64,000 nt of DNA from Cyclobacteriaceae bacterium (lineage in GTDB: Bacteria > Bacteroidota > Bacteroidia > Cytophagales > Cyclobacteriaceae): positions 62,001 to 126,000 of the forward strand of contig JANQEU010000069.1 of NCBI GenBank assembly GCA_028278225.1, given 5' to 3'. The stretch's first letter is position 1, and each line of letters begins with the position of its first letter. Shown here one piece after another: positions 53,542 to 63,156 of the stretch. The notes under the pieces were generated by a model. It did no database searches and was not told where the DNA came from. It saw only the letters and a program-made list of their open reading frames with translations. The translations under genes were made by a program, and so were the position numbers.

Positions 53542-55430
53542 CCGTGACTGATCTCGTCGACCACTTCCGGATTGAGAAGCGTTGAAGTATCTCCCAAATT
53601 GGAGCTGTCACCGCTTGCAATCTTTCTCAGGATCCTTCTCATGATCTTTCCGGATCTTGTTTTAGGCAATCCCGAAACGATCTGAACCTGGTCCGGCTTG
53701 GCAATGGGACCAATGATCCTGCTGACTGTCTGCCTGATCTCATTTACCAGAACTTCCTCAGATTTCCCGTTACCGGATTCGCAGATGGCGTATGCATAGA
53801 TACCTTGCCCTTTGACCTCATGCGGGAATCCCACGACAGCCGATTCAACCACATTCGGGTGCTCGTTTATGGCATTCTCCACTTCCGCTGTTCCCATTCT
53901 GTGTCCTGACACGTTGATGACATCATCCACCCTGCCCATAATGCGGAGATATCCGTCATGATCGCGTTTTGCACCGTCACCGGTAAAATACATGCCGGGC
54001 TGCGTGCTGAAATAGGTCTGCTTGCACCGTGCATGATCTCCGTACGTGGTGCGCAATATGCCTGGCCATGGGAATTTGATACAAAGGTTACCTTCAACAT
54101 TATTACCGGTAAGCTCATTGCCTGATGAGTCCATGATCACAGGCTGAATTCCCGGGAATGGCAGTGACGCATGTGCCGGCTTGTTAGGTGTAATGCCGGA
54201 AAGAGGCGTGATCATAATGCCCCCTGTCTCGGTTTGCCACCAGGTATCAACCAATGGACATCTTCCCTTACCGATGTTGTCATGATACCAGTGCCATGCT
54301 TCCTCATTTATCGGTTCTCCAACCGAACCGATAGTTTTCAATGAATCCAATTTGAATGGTTCAACCGGTTCCTCACCATGAGCCTGCAAAGCCCTGATAG
54401 CTGTGGGAGCAGTATAGAACTGGTTGACCTTGTACTTATCGCATATCTCCCAGAATCTACCAGGATGAGGGTAAGTAGGTACGCCTTCAAACATCAAAGT
54501 AGTTGCCCCCGTAAGGAGTGGTCCGTAAACAATATAAGTATGTCCGGTGATCCAACCCACATCTGCCGTACACCAGTAAACATCTCCGGGATCATATTGA
54601 AATACATTTTCGAAAGAATAAGAAGCATAAACCATATATCCGCCGCAGGTGTGCACTACTCCTTTGGGCTTACCGGTAGAGCCGGATGTGTAAAGAATAA
54701 ACAGCATATCTTCGGCATCCATTACTTCAGCGGTATTTTCAGTGGACTGACTATCCACCACATCGTGCCACCATACATCTCGTCCATCGACCATAGTCAC
54801 ATCCTGACCGGTTCTTTTCAATACAAATACTTTTTCCACCGAGTCACAGTTTTCCAGCGCTTCATCCACAACCGACTTCACGCCAATTTGCTTGGCTCCA
54901 CGGAAGTTGCCATCGGAGGTCAAAACCATTTTTGCCTGGCAGTCATTGATCCTGTCCGAGAGGGATGTGGATGAAAATCCGGCAAAAACAACGGAGTGAA
55001 CAGCACCGATCCGCGCACATGCCAACATGGCCACCGCTGCCTCAGGTACCATCGGCATGTAAATGATGACCCTGTCTCCTTTATTTATGCCATTGGCTTT
55101 CATTGCATTGGCTGCCTGACATGTTTTTTCAAACAGTTCCCGGAAAGTCAGGGTTACGTTTTGCTCATTCGGATCATTAGGTTCCCAAATGATAGCCGGT
55201 TTGTCACCCATTTCATTCATCTGGCGCTCAAAAATATTTTCAGTAATGTTGAGCTTGCCATTCTGGAACCATTTGATATTTGGTCCGTCAAAGTCCCATT
55301 CCAGGACTTTATCCCATGGCTGTTGCCACTGAAATGATTTGGCTATTTCTCCCCAAAATTCTTCAGGTTGATTCACACTTTTTTCGTATGCCTGATAGTA
55401 CTCGTGTAGTGTTTTGATCCTGTGACTCAT
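53529..55430 (-). CDS. acs: Acetyl-CoA synthetase
   Basis: Acyl-adenylate enzyme of 633 residues making acetyl-CoA from acetate and ATP. P-loop-like A3 motif YTSGSTGKPKGVVHT, core motifs TWWQTETGGIMITPL, YFTGDGAKRDHDGYL and GRVDDVINVSGHRMGTAE. The C-terminal PKTRSGKIMRRILRK contains the catalytic Lys that is acetylated for control in many bacteria. It precedes the RamB/PrpR-like regulator, forming a likely operon. No deacetylase gene is nearby. Confidence 0.97.
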   Translation of the reverse strand: MSHRIKTLHEYYQAYEKSVNQPEEFWGEIAKSFQWQQPWDKVLEWDFDGPNIKWFQNGKLNITENIFERQMNEMGDKPAIIWEPNDPNEQNVTLTFRELFEKTCQAANAMKANGINKGDRVIIYMPMVPEAAVAMLACARIGAVHSVVFAGFSSTSLSDRINDCQAKMVLTSDGNFRGAKQIGVKSVVDEALENCDSVEKVFVLKRTGQDVTMVDGRDVWWHDVVDSQSTENTAEVMDAEDMLFILYTSGSTGKPKGVVHTCGGYMVYASYSFENVFQYDPGDVYWCTADVGWITGHTYIVYGPLLTGATTLMFEGVPTYPHPGRFWEICDKYKVNQFYTAPTAIRALQAHGEEPVEPFKLDSLKTIGSVGEPINEEAWHWYHDNIGKGRCPLVDTWWQTETGGIMITPLSGITPNKPAHASLPFPGIQPVIMDSSGNELTGNNVEGNLCIKFPWPGILRTTYGDHARCKQTYFSTQPGMYFTGDGAKRDHDGYLRIMGRVDDVINVSGHRMGTAEVENAINEHPNVVESAVVGFPHEVKGQGIYAYAICESGNGKSEEVLVNEIRQTVSRIIGPIAKPDQVQIVSGLPKTRSGKIMRRILRKIASGDSSNLGDTSTLLNPEVVDEISHGAKV

Positions 55431-55796
55431 TGTTTTATTTTTTAGAACCTTTTTTATTTCATTTTAATCGGATGCGAAGTTCTTATTAATTGAGAAGTGC
55501 ATCAATGACTTTTGTCGATAAACCGCACTGACTTTTATTATAATTTTTTGAAATTAATCTCTCCAGGCAAAATTTCGGTTAGGTCTGCAATCATAGTAAA
55601 ATGTTCCGGTAAGCAAGTTCCTAAATAATGTGAAAATCCCAATTACGCAGGTTACAAAACCTCATTTTGTTATATTAATTATTAGATAATGAATATATTC
55701 TGTTAAATTGCGAGCAACTTAGTTGGATATTTCTGACAAGGTTCACCACCTAATAGCTATAGATAAGAGAGTATAATAACTAGTCACCGTACTGCT
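55431..55796. other. 366-bp AT-rich divergent gap, no gene
   Basis: Should contain promoters for acs (minus) and the T9SS cargo gene (plus). I find no open frame with coding character, no tRNA and no strong hairpin with T-tract. ACTTTTGTC at 55508-55516 resembles the repeats near the RamB-like regulator gene. Confidence 0.5.
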
Positions 55797-56981
55797 ATGC
55801 GTTTAAAAGCTTATTGGGTATTATTTTTCATTCCTTTGTTGGTGTTTGCTGCGGCCACTACTTTAACAAGCAGTGGCGACTGGGATGACTCCGGAAATTG
55901 GGATTCAGGAAACATCGCTGACAATGTTTCGGAAGATGTCGACTTTAATAGTAACATTGGTACAGTTACAATCAGAAGTGGATTTAATTACACAACATCC
56001 AACATAGCCATGAACAATGGCAACACCTTGACAATTAATGGAACTTTAAACGTAGGTAACACTGGAACGGGATTTACCCTTGCAACCGGAAATAACACAA
56101 CGATTAATGTTTCTACGGGTGCAAGTTTGACTATTTATGGTGATTTGGATGTCGGTAATTCACTCACACTCAATGTGGATGGCACCTTAATAATCAAGGG
56201 AGATTTGTCCATGGGAAATGACGCTGGTCTTGACATACAGGGAAATGTAGACATAGATGGAAATTTTGATGCCGGAAATAATGCCAGCGTAAACATAGAC
56301 GGAGATTTGACAGTTGACGGAGATTTCACAGCGGGTAATGGCTCAAATATGACGGGCTCCGGTACTGCCAGCACCGGAGGATCTTGTACAGGTCCGGCTG
56401 AATTTTGTGAAAACTCCCCACTACCGGTTAAGCTGGTGAGCTTTACAGGCACTGTAATCGAAAACCAGGTTATCGTGCTCTGGACAACTGCAACCGAAAT
56501 AAACAATAATTTTTTCCAACTTGAAAGATCCCCGGATGGGAAAAATTTTGAGGTGATCGGTATCGTTGATGGGAATGGTACAACCAACGAACAAGTCGAC
56601 TATGAATTTAAAGATGCTGATCCATATTTTGGATTGGCATATTACCGATTGAAACAGGTTGACTATGATGGACAGTTTGAATATTTTGATTATATACTAA
56701 TCAATAATGAAAGTTTACGTAAAGGTATATCTGCAACTGTCTGTCCCAACCCGACAACACCGGATAATCTAAATTTCCATTTTGAAACCGGCGATCAAAA
56801 TTCAAAGATCAGTACGACCCTTTACGATCTGTCAGGAAAAATCTTCTATCAAAAACAATTCAACTTCCAGAGTTATGAGGAAAGAATTAAGATAGAGCCT
56901 GGTCGGATTCCTGCCGGTTTTTATCTTCTCGAAGTCAAACAGGGATTTAATAAAAAGACAATAAGGGTCAAAATTAACTGA
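55797..56981 (+). CDS. T9SS type A sorting-domain protein with beta-helix-like repeats
   Basis: A 394-residue secreted protein. Signal peptide 1-18. Residues ~25-200 are Gly/Asn/Asp-rich imperfect repeats of about 18 residues (GDLDVGNSLTLNVDG, GDLSMGNDAGLDIQG, GNFDAGNNASVNIDG, GDFTAGNGSN), likely a right-handed beta-helix. A short Cys-bearing linker and a fibronectin-like segment (~205-300, TATEINNNFFQLERSPDGK) follow. The last ~80 residues are a type A sorting domain (CPNPTTPDN, IPAGFYLLEVKQG, KKTIRVKI) for export through the type IX system and surface attachment. Function may be adhesive. Confidence 0.88.
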   Translation: MRLKAYWVLFFIPLLVFAAATTLTSSGDWDDSGNWDSGNIADNVSEDVDFNSNIGTVTIRSGFNYTTSNIAMNNGNTLTINGTLNVGNTGTGFTLATGNNTTINVSTGASLTIYGDLDVGNSLTLNVDGTLIIKGDLSMGNDAGLDIQGNVDIDGNFDAGNNASVNIDGDLTVDGDFTAGNGSNMTGSGTASTGGSCTGPAEFCENSPLPVKLVSFTGTVIENQVIVLWTTATEINNNFFQLERSPDGKNFEVIGIVDGNGTTNEQVDYEFKDADPYFGLAYYRLKQVDYDGQFEYFDYILINNESLRKGISATVCPNPTTPDNLNFHFETGDQNSKISTTLYDLSGKIFYQKQFNFQSYEERIKIEPGRIPAGFYLLEVKQGFNKKTIRVKIN

Positions 56982-56983
56982 AC

Positions 56984-57700
56984 TTAAATCAGGTAGGTGC
57001 TGAATATCGCCAGTGCCGCGCCCAACAGCCCCACCAGGAATTTGTTCCACCCAAAATGGTGTTCCGGACTTGACTCAACAAAAATCGTGGTAGATATGTG
57101 CAGGAAACTCCCGCCAACCAGTGCAAACAAGATCTCTAAATGCGCTTCAGAAATCGAGAGGATATACTCACTAGCTATCAATCCTAATGGAGAAGCCAAA
57201 CTGAAAATTAGAAGAATGAGTACCTGGAAACCAGATATTTTTTGTGTTGATTTAAATACGGCCATCAAAGCAAAGGCCGCCGGAGCCTTGTGGAGGATTA
57301 TTCCAAGTAGAAGCGAGTGAACTTCATTTGCCTGATGGAATGTTGAATTGGGAGTCAAAATCGCCCCCTCCAGGACGGAATGTATGATCAACGCAACAAG
57401 TACACTATATTTTCCGGGTCCATGATCTTTTAAATGAAAATGACCGTGCTCAACGCCGGATGTAAAGTGTTCCAGTAACTGCTGGAAGAAAAATCCGGCA
57501 AGAATGAAGATCCCCGTCTTAAAGGAACTATCGCTGGCGCTGAAGACATCGGGCAAAATATGAATGATGGTGATTGTGAATAAAAAAGATCCACCGAGAA
57601 TCCTGGGCAAATGGATGGATCGTTCCCTGTACCCAAAATACATAACCGCAAGGCCTCCAAACAGTGTACTTATAATGAGTAATGAAATGATCCAGATCAT
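56984..57700 (-). CDS. ZIP family metal transporter
   Basis: A 238-residue transporter with about eight TM helices. The metal-binding helices show HSVLEG (TM4) and HKAPAAFAL (TM5), and the loop between them and TM3 is His-rich (VEHGHFHLKDH). ZIP proteins import Zn, Fe or Mn down their gradient; metal preference cannot be read here. It overlaps the end of apbE by 4 bp, so the two are one transcript, and it converges with the T9SS gene 2 bp away. Confidence 0.92.
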   Translation of the reverse strand: MIWIISLLIISTLFGGLAVMYFGYRERSIHLPRILGGSFLFTITIIHILPDVFSASDSSFKTGIFILAGFFFQQLLEHFTSGVEHGHFHLKDHGPGKYSVLVALIIHSVLEGAILTPNSTFHQANEVHSLLLGIILHKAPAAFALMAVFKSTQKISGFQVLILLIFSLASPLGLIASEYILSISEAHLEILFALVGGSFLHISTTIFVESSPEHHFGWNKFLVGLLGAALAIFSTYLI

Positions 57701-58749
57701 TGCATCATCACGGATTTGGCAATGCCATCGGTCATAATATTTTCAATTTTTCCTTCCTCATTGCGAAATATCAGCAAAGCGTCCAGTGTCGGATCCTGTT
57801 GGCAGATCTCCAATGATCCTTCCACACCTAATACCATGAACGCGGTTGCATAAGCGTCGGCTGTCATGCAGTCAGGTGCAAAAACCGATGCACTCAGGAT
57901 ATTCCGGTTGGTGGTGAATCCGGTACGGGGATCAATTATGTGCGCAAAAAGCTGACCGTCAACTTCATAATAATTCCGGTAATTGCCAGACGTTGCTACG
58001 GACCGGGAGTCCAGTTGCACTATAGCCATCAGCTTCTGTTCATTCATTTCAACCAGCGGATCTTCTATCCCGATGGACCAGATCCTGTCCTTGTCATTTG
58101 TGCCTTTTGTTCTTACTTCTCCTCCAATTTCGATCATATAGTGTCCAACATCTTTGCTTTCCAGAAATTTCGCAATGCAGTCAATGGCGTATCCCTTGGC
58201 AATTGCGCTGAAGTCCAGATACATTCCCGAAGATTTGACTGCATATTCCGAATTGAATACAACCTTATCGAAACCTACAAAGTTCAGTAATTGACTAACA
58301 TCCGATGTGTCCAGGTCCTCCTTTCTTCCCATGGGCCCAAATCCCCATGCATTGACCAACGGGCCAATCGTCGGATCAAACGAACCGGAAGTCTTTGTGA
58401 AGACCTCCCGTGATTTATTAAGTACAGGATAAAACAACTCACTAACGTAGACAAGGGTATCGTTACTGTTAAACCTGGAGATCTCTGAATCCGGAATATA
58501 GGTTGACAATGATTGGTTGAAAGCTACCAGTGTTGAATCAATTTGATCCTTGTAGTCAATCTCTCCCCGCGTCCTGTACTTGATCACATATGGAATAGAG
58601 CCCATGGTCTGACCGGTCACCTGATTAAGCACCACAGCTTCATTATTGTCCCTGACCACTTTCACAAGGAGGATTATCGCCGCGAGAAAAAAGAAAATTC
58701 TGGGTAGTTTTTTTCTGGTTTCCGGATCCACTTTTCCGAGTTTTTGCAA
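57697..58749 (-). CDS. apbE: FAD:protein FMN transferase
   Basis: A 350-residue ApbE-family flavinyltransferase, with an N-terminal membrane anchor (~18-34) and periplasmic domain. Motifs: GQTMGSIPYVIKY, SGSFDPTIGPLVNAWGFG, DFSAIAKGYAIDCIA, IEIGGEVRTKG, HIIDPRTGF and DAYATAFMVLG. It attaches FMN to Thr of proteins such as the Nqr subunits. It is the first gene of a pair with a ZIP transporter; ApbE needs Mg2+. The gap to ruvB is divergent and 59 bp long. Confidence 0.94.
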   Translation of the reverse strand: MQKLGKVDPETRKKLPRIFFFLAAIILLVKVVRDNNEAVVLNQVTGQTMGSIPYVIKYRTRGEIDYKDQIDSTLVAFNQSLSTYIPDSEISRFNSNDTLVYVSELFYPVLNKSREVFTKTSGSFDPTIGPLVNAWGFGPMGRKEDLDTSDVSQLLNFVGFDKVVFNSEYAVKSSGMYLDFSAIAKGYAIDCIAKFLESKDVGHYMIEIGGEVRTKGTNDKDRIWSIGIEDPLVEMNEQKLMAIVQLDSRSVATSGNYRNYYEVDGQLFAHIIDPRTGFTTNRNILSASVFAPDCMTADAYATAFMVLGVEGSLEICQQDPTLDALLIFRNEEGKIENIMTDGIAKSVMMQ

Positions 58750-58808
58750 TATTACTGTAAGAAGGTAGAATGTTCATTGGACTATATTTGTTTTTCACTT
58801 GATCTGAA

Positions 58809-59837
58809 ATGAGAGAGGACTATCTAAGAGGAGATGACGACGGGCTGACCGCCGCGGAAAAGGAGTTTGAAAGAGCATTGCGCCCTTTAAACTTTCATGA
58901 TTTTGCAGGCCAGCCAAAGGTAGTAGAGAACCTGAAGATCTTTGTGGAAGCGGCAAAACAAAGAACAGAACCCCTCGATCACGTGCTGTTGCATGGGCCT
59001 CCGGGCCTGGGAAAGACAACACTTTCCCACATCATTGCAAATGAACTTGGATCCAACATCAAAGTAAGCTCCGGTCCGGTACTCGATAAACCGGGGGAGT
59101 TGGCTGGCCTTCTTACAAACCTTGAAGATCATGACGTCCTGTTCATAGATGAGATCCACCGTCTGAATCCTGTAGTGGAAGAATATTTGTATTCCGCCAT
59201 GGAAGATTATAAAATTGACATCATGCTGGATTCCGGTCCGAATGCCAGGACAGTTCAGATATCATTGAATCCATTTACATTGATCGGTGCAACCACACGT
59301 TCCGGACTTTTGACAGCCCCGCTTCGTGCACGTTTTGGCATAACATCCAGACTGGAATACTATGGAACGGAAGTACTCACCGGAATTGTAGGAAGGTCCG
59401 CAGATATCTTAAAAAGCATTATTGACGAAGAGGCTGCATTTGAGATCGCCAGGAGAAGCCGGGGAACACCAAGAATAGCCAATAATCTCTTGCGCCGGAC
59501 TCGTGATTTTGCGCAGATCAAAGGAGATGGGGCTATCACGATGGACATTGCTAAATTGGCCCTGAAGGCACTGGATGTTGACGATCACGGACTGGACGAA
59601 ATGGACAATCGCATCCTTTCTACCATTATCGATAAGTTCAAAGGAGGCCCCGTAGGCTTAACGACGATTGCAACAGCTTGTGGTGAGGAAGCTGAAACTA
59701 TTGAAGAGGTTTATGAACCTTTTCTGATCATGGAGGGCTTTATCAAGCGCACCACCAGGGGGCGAATGGCGACAGAACTGGCTTACAAACACCTGGACAA
59801 GGTCCCGCCTCAACAGATGGGGACATTGTTTGATTAA
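58809..59837 (+). CDS. ruvB: Holliday junction branch migration ATPase RuvB
   Basis: AAA+ motor of 342 residues. Walker [10 protein letters not shown], Walker [11 protein letters not shown], sensor 1 region [20 protein letters not shown] with the arginine finger, sensor 2 [15 protein letters not shown], then the winged-helix DNA-binding domain ([34 protein letters not shown]). ruvA and ruvC are not in the window. It is followed 6 bp later by a small membrane protein gene. Confidence 0.98.
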   Translation: MREDYLRGDDDGLTAAEKEFERALRPLNFHDFAGQPKVVENLKIFVEAAKQRTEPLDHVLLHGPPGLGKTTLSHIIANELGSNIKVSSGPVLDKPGELAGLLTNLEDHDVLFIDEIHRLNPVVEEYLYSAMEDYKIDIMLDSGPNARTVQISLNPFTLIGATTRSGLLTAPLRARFGITSRLEYYGTEVLTGIVGRSADILKSIIDEEAAFEIARRSRGTPRIANNLLRRTRDFAQIKGDGAITMDIAKLALKALDVDDHGLDEMDNRILSTIIDKFKGGPVGLTTIATACGEEAETIEEVYEPFLIMEGFIKRTTRGRMATELAYKHLDKVPPQQMGTLFD

Positions 59838-59843
59838 AATACA

Positions 59844-60389
59844 ATGCGTGAGGTCCCACGTAGTTTCCCGTTTGTTTACAAAATGATTATCCTGACATCA
59901 GGGTTATATTTCGTCGTAGGGGCAACTTTTTTCGTCTCGGCACTCACAGTTCTGCTCATCACAGGTCTCGATTACCAAAACTGGAAAGTCTCCATCTGGG
60001 TGGTCATTTTCCTCATCTGGGGCTTTGCCCTGATGCAATATACGATAGCCAGCAACTACAGGAAACTTCGATTGCTGATATGGGGTAAGATCTGGTTTGG
60101 AAAAATGACACATCGTGTAAAATCATATAGTGATTTTACCGGAAATGTTATGTTTCAATGCGATTTTTTCTATACTTATCAAAACAATGACTACCGCGGA
60201 AAGATCCTGATCCCGGAAGCCTACGAACTGGAAGAAGGAAACCATTACATGCTTTTGATCAATGAAAACCATCCCGAAAAAGTCGTCTGTATTCATCAAT
60301 TTCCCAGAAAGTTCAAAACCTATTTTTTGAACCAGTTCAAGTCGAGTATTTCTCTGGCTCAAAGAAATCAAAATCTTGACACCATTTGA
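59844..60389 (+). CDS. Two-TM membrane protein, unknown function
   Basis: A 181-residue protein with two TM helices (about 16-40 and 48-66), then a ~110-residue soluble domain that is beta-rich (VMFQCDFFYTYQNNDYRGKI, HYMLLINENHPEKVVCIHQF). The layout resembles a DUF3592-like small beta domain but I cannot assign a family. It lies 6 bp after ruvB and should be co-transcribed. Confidence 0.75.
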   Translation: MREVPRSFPFVYKMIILTSGLYFVVGATFFVSALTVLLITGLDYQNWKVSIWVVIFLIWGFALMQYTIASNYRKLRLLIWGKIWFGKMTHRVKSYSDFTGNVMFQCDFFYTYQNNDYRGKILIPEAYELEEGNHYMLLINENHPEKVVCIHQFPRKFKTYFLNQFKSSISLAQRNQNLDTI

Positions 60390-60390
60390 T

Positions 60391-60480
60391 TTCCCGGTGC
60401 GTTTTTTTCACGCCGGGACGCAAGTTGCAAAGGAATCTCTCGGCAATCCTGGCGACCTGCGAACTTAGGGGACTTTTGCA
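60391..60480. repeat. Degenerate intergenic repeat with GCAA/GCGACCTGCG motifs
   Basis: Begins with an imperfect hairpin TCCCGG/CCGGGA around a poly-T loop (60392-60418), followed by ACGCAAGTTGCAAAGGAATC and CTGGCGACCTGCGAACTTAG. This has the look of the GCAAAG...CTTTGCG repeat family scattered through many Bacteroidota genomes, in decayed form. No coding potential. Identity as a family member is inference. Confidence 0.35.
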
Positions 60481-60496
60481 TGGGACCAATTAATGG

Positions 60497-61189
60497 TCAT
60501 TCCGGAAACTTCCCGATCCGTGAGAAAGTCAACTCCACGAATTCTGAATTATTCCAGATCATTTTTCCATCCTCGTAAGAAACATTCCAATATTCCCTGT
60601 CTCTGGCTGAATCATGGTATATTAAGGTCACCTGTGGTCTGTGGCCGTCAAAATGCCAATAACCCGTTAACCTTCCATCGGGGGTATTTCCGAAAACAAA
60701 TATTCTATCCCATCTGATGAACAAATACCTGTTCAATCCAGGATCCATTTCATCGAGGATGTTCCTTCCATTGGACTGGGCGTCATCCAAATCCCATAGC
60801 CCCACTATTTCATCCATCGGCCCTTTAGGTATTTCATTAATACGTCTTAAGGATACAACAACCTCCATACCTTCCTCTTTGCGTTTCCAGGTCAAACCAT
60901 CTCCCGTGAAGGACACCTCAAAAGGTCCGAATTCATCGGTGATGCCGTTTTTGGTAACAGGCAAAAAGGACTTTGATTCCTTATCATAATTCCAGGTGCC
61001 TTCGGCATTTTGGACCCATCCATTGCCAGACTGAAAGGTCCCGTCTTCATTTAACCTTGTCCACTTGGCCACCGGCGTCACTTCCTCATCTCCAAGTGTC
61101 ACCTTTGTAAACTCCCACATTCCCGAAACCTGAGCGTGCATGGTTCCCAGAGTAAACGTACATAGCAGAGACAAAATGGATCGTTTCAT
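60497..61189 (-). CDS. Secreted protein with two lipocalin-like modules
   Basis: A 230-residue protein with Sec signal peptide (cleavage after MHAQ, residue ~20). Two modules start alike: VSGMWEFTKVTLGDEEVTPV (~22) and IVGLWDLDDAQSNGRN (~128), each followed by beta strands ending in E/V-rich edges, as in small lipocalin-type domains (calycin superfamily) of Bacteroidota. The second has YWHFDGHRP and YWNVSYEDGKMIW strands. No function can be given. It lies alone between ruvB's partner and queG. Confidence 0.65.
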   Translation of the reverse strand: MKRSILSLLCTFTLGTMHAQVSGMWEFTKVTLGDEEVTPVAKWTRLNEDGTFQSGNGWVQNAEGTWNYDKESKSFLPVTKNGITDEFGPFEVSFTGDGLTWKRKEEGMEVVVSLRRINEIPKGPMDEIVGLWDLDDAQSNGRNILDEMDPGLNRYLFIRWDRIFVFGNTPDGRLTGYWHFDGHRPQVTLIYHDSARDREYWNVSYEDGKMIWNNSEFVELTFSRIGKFPE

Positions 61190-61317
61190 AAGCTCATTTT
61201 AGTTCGTGTTCGGAGCAACCCTTAATTTTCAGTTTCAATCATTTCAAACTCCCTCCGATCAATAAACCTATCGACATTCAAATGCTTTTCCAAATGCCAT
61301 ATTTCTATCTTTGACCA

Positions 61318-62250
61318 ATGTCCGATCCAAAGGCACACGCGCAGAAAATCAGATCCATCTCCACATCCTTGGGCTTTAACTACTGCGGTATTTCCAAAGC
61401 TGAATTTCTGGAGGAAGAAGCCCCAAGGCTTGAGGAATGGTTGAAAAGGGGGTACCAGGGAAAGATGGGGTACCTTGAAAGGAACTTTGATAAACGACTG
61501 GATCCGACAAAACTGGTCCCGGGGGCGAAATCCGTTATTTCTCTGATTTATAATTATTATCCGGAAAAGGACCATGGTACTGCCGGGAGTTTCAAAATCG
61601 CAAAATATGCATATGGCAAAGACTACCACTTTGTCATAAAGGACAAGTTAAAAGCATTCTACTCACTGATAAAAGAAAAAATCGGTCAGACGGATGGTCG
61701 AATATTTGTTGACTCCGCTCCGGTACACGAAAGAGCGTGGGCGGCAAAGAGCGGACTTGGATGGATCGGGAAAAACTCCCTGCTGCTTAACCGCCAAATG
61801 GGAAGTTTCTTTTTCCTTGCCGAACTAATAGTTGATCTGGATCTGGAACCTGATGGTCCTATTGGGGATTATTGCGGCACATGTACAGCTTGTATGGAGG
61901 CCTGCCCCACTGACGCTATGCCCGAACCATATGTCGTTGACGGAAGCAGGTGTATTTCCTACCTCACTATTGAATTGAAGGATAACATCCCAGGAGATTT
62001 TAAGGGACGCATGGATGATTGGATCTTCGGATGTGATATCTGCCAGGATGTCTGTCCATGGAACAGTCGTTTGAAGCCACACAGCGAAAGATTATTTCAG
62101 CCGCAAGGTTGGGAAAGTTTCAGGAAACAGGATTGGATTGAGATAACGGAAGAAGTATTTCAAAAAGTATTTAAGAAATCGGCAGTCAAAAGGACAAAGT
62201 TCGGAGGATTGAAAAGAAACATAAGACACATATCGGATTCTGAAGTGTAA
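61318..62250 (+). CDS. queG: Epoxyqueuosine reductase
   Basis: A 310-residue cobalamin and Fe-S enzyme, last step of tRNA queuosine synthesis (epoxyqueuosine to queuosine). Two [4Fe-4S] clusters: [15 protein letters not shown] and [11 protein letters not shown]. The cobalamin/substrate-binding N-terminal domain carries YGKDYH and [17 protein letters not shown]. The catalytic Asp lies in [14 protein letters not shown] full-length C-terminal HEAT-like extension is absent, as in shorter homologues. Confidence 0.96.
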   Translation: MSDPKAHAQKIRSISTSLGFNYCGISKAEFLEEEAPRLEEWLKRGYQGKMGYLERNFDKRLDPTKLVPGAKSVISLIYNYYPEKDHGTAGSFKIAKYAYGKDYHFVIKDKLKAFYSLIKEKIGQTDGRIFVDSAPVHERAWAAKSGLGWIGKNSLLLNRQMGSFFFLAELIVDLDLEPDGPIGDYCGTCTACMEACPTDAMPEPYVVDGSRCISYLTIELKDNIPGDFKGRMDDWIFGCDICQDVCPWNSRLKPHSERLFQPQGWESFRKQDWIEITEEVFQKVFKKSAVKRTKFGGLKRNIRHISDSEV

Positions 62251-62289
62251 GGTTTAATCTATTTTCGCGGCAAAGTAAAACGTCAGCGT

Positions 62290-63156
62290 ATGAGCAACCA
62301 CTCAAATCAGGCCATACTTCTGGTTCATTGCCTTGACAAAAAAGGATTGATCCAGGTAATCACAAAGTTTCTGTCGGATCATAATGGCAATATTGTAGAT
62401 CTTGATGAGCATGTAGAAAAATCAGCTGAAGTTTTCTTCTTTAGGGTCCAATGGGAAATGGAAGGATTTGATTTGGATAGAAATGAAATTCACTCGGCAT
62501 TTGAAAAGGAAGTTGCGTCGAAACATGATATGACGTGGCAAATTCACTTTGCAGATCAAAAACTCAGGATGGCAATTTTTGTATCTAAAAGCTCGCATTG
62601 TCTTTATGATATTCTTTCCAGGTACTATTCAGGTGAATGGAATATTGAAATACCACTAATTGTTTCAAACCATCAGCTTCATAAACAGATCGGAGATCGT
62701 TATAACATTCCTTTTCATTATTTTGAGGTTAATGGAATGAATAAATCGGAAGTGGAATTGAACCAGTTGAAATTGCTGAAGGAGCACAAGGTTGATTTTA
62801 TCATTCTCGCAAGATATATGCAGATCCTGAGTAGTGATTTCATTGCTGAGTTTAGGAATCGAATAATTAATATACATCATTCCTTTCTGCCTGCTTTCGC
62901 CGGTGCCAAACCTTACCACCGGGCGTATGAAAGAGGCGTGAAAGTGATAGGAGCCACCAGTCATTACGTAACCGAAGATCTGGATGACGGTCCGATCATA
63001 GAACAGGATGTGGTGAAAATCTCACACAAAGACTCGGTGGATACGCTGATCAGAAAAGGTAAGGATCTGGAAAAAATTGTACTTTCCCGTGCGATTTGGG
63101 CACATATCCAGAGAAAAACCCTTGTTTACCGGAATAAGACAATAGTATTTGACTAA
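62290..63156 (+). CDS. purU: Formyltetrahydrofolate deformylase
   Basis: A 288-residue hydrolase that releases formate from 10-formyl-THF for purine supply and C1 balance. An N-terminal ACT domain (AILLVHCLDKKGLIQVITKF, ~8-90) precedes a formyltransferase domain (~95-288) with LARYMQILS, the active-site NIHHSFLPAFAGAKPYHRAY and the catalytic Asp in DLDDGPIIEQD. The ACT domain separates it from PurN. It converges with the aminotransferase gene (4-bp overlap). Confidence 0.96.
   Translation: MSNHSNQAILLVHCLDKKGLIQVITKFLSDHNGNIVDLDEHVEKSAEVFFFRVQWEMEGFDLDRNEIHSAFEKEVASKHDMTWQIHFADQKLRMAIFVSKSSHCLYDILSRYYSGEWNIEIPLIVSNHQLHKQIGDRYNIPFHYFEVNGMNKSEVELNQLKLLKEHKVDFIILARYMQILSSDFIAEFRNRIINIHHSFLPAFAGAKPYHRAYERGVKVIGATSHYVTEDLDDGPIIEQDVVKISHKDSVDTLIRKGKDLEKIVLSRAIWAHIQRKTLVYRNKTIVFD

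Noticed and set aside
54378-54974. 198-codon plus-strand frame
   Set aside because: Lies fully antisense inside acs; His/Ser/Ile-rich translation typical of a shadow frame.
60392-60418. Hairpin as a terminator of the ruvB operon
   Set aside because: The T-run is in the loop and not after the stem; better explained as part of a dispersed repeat.
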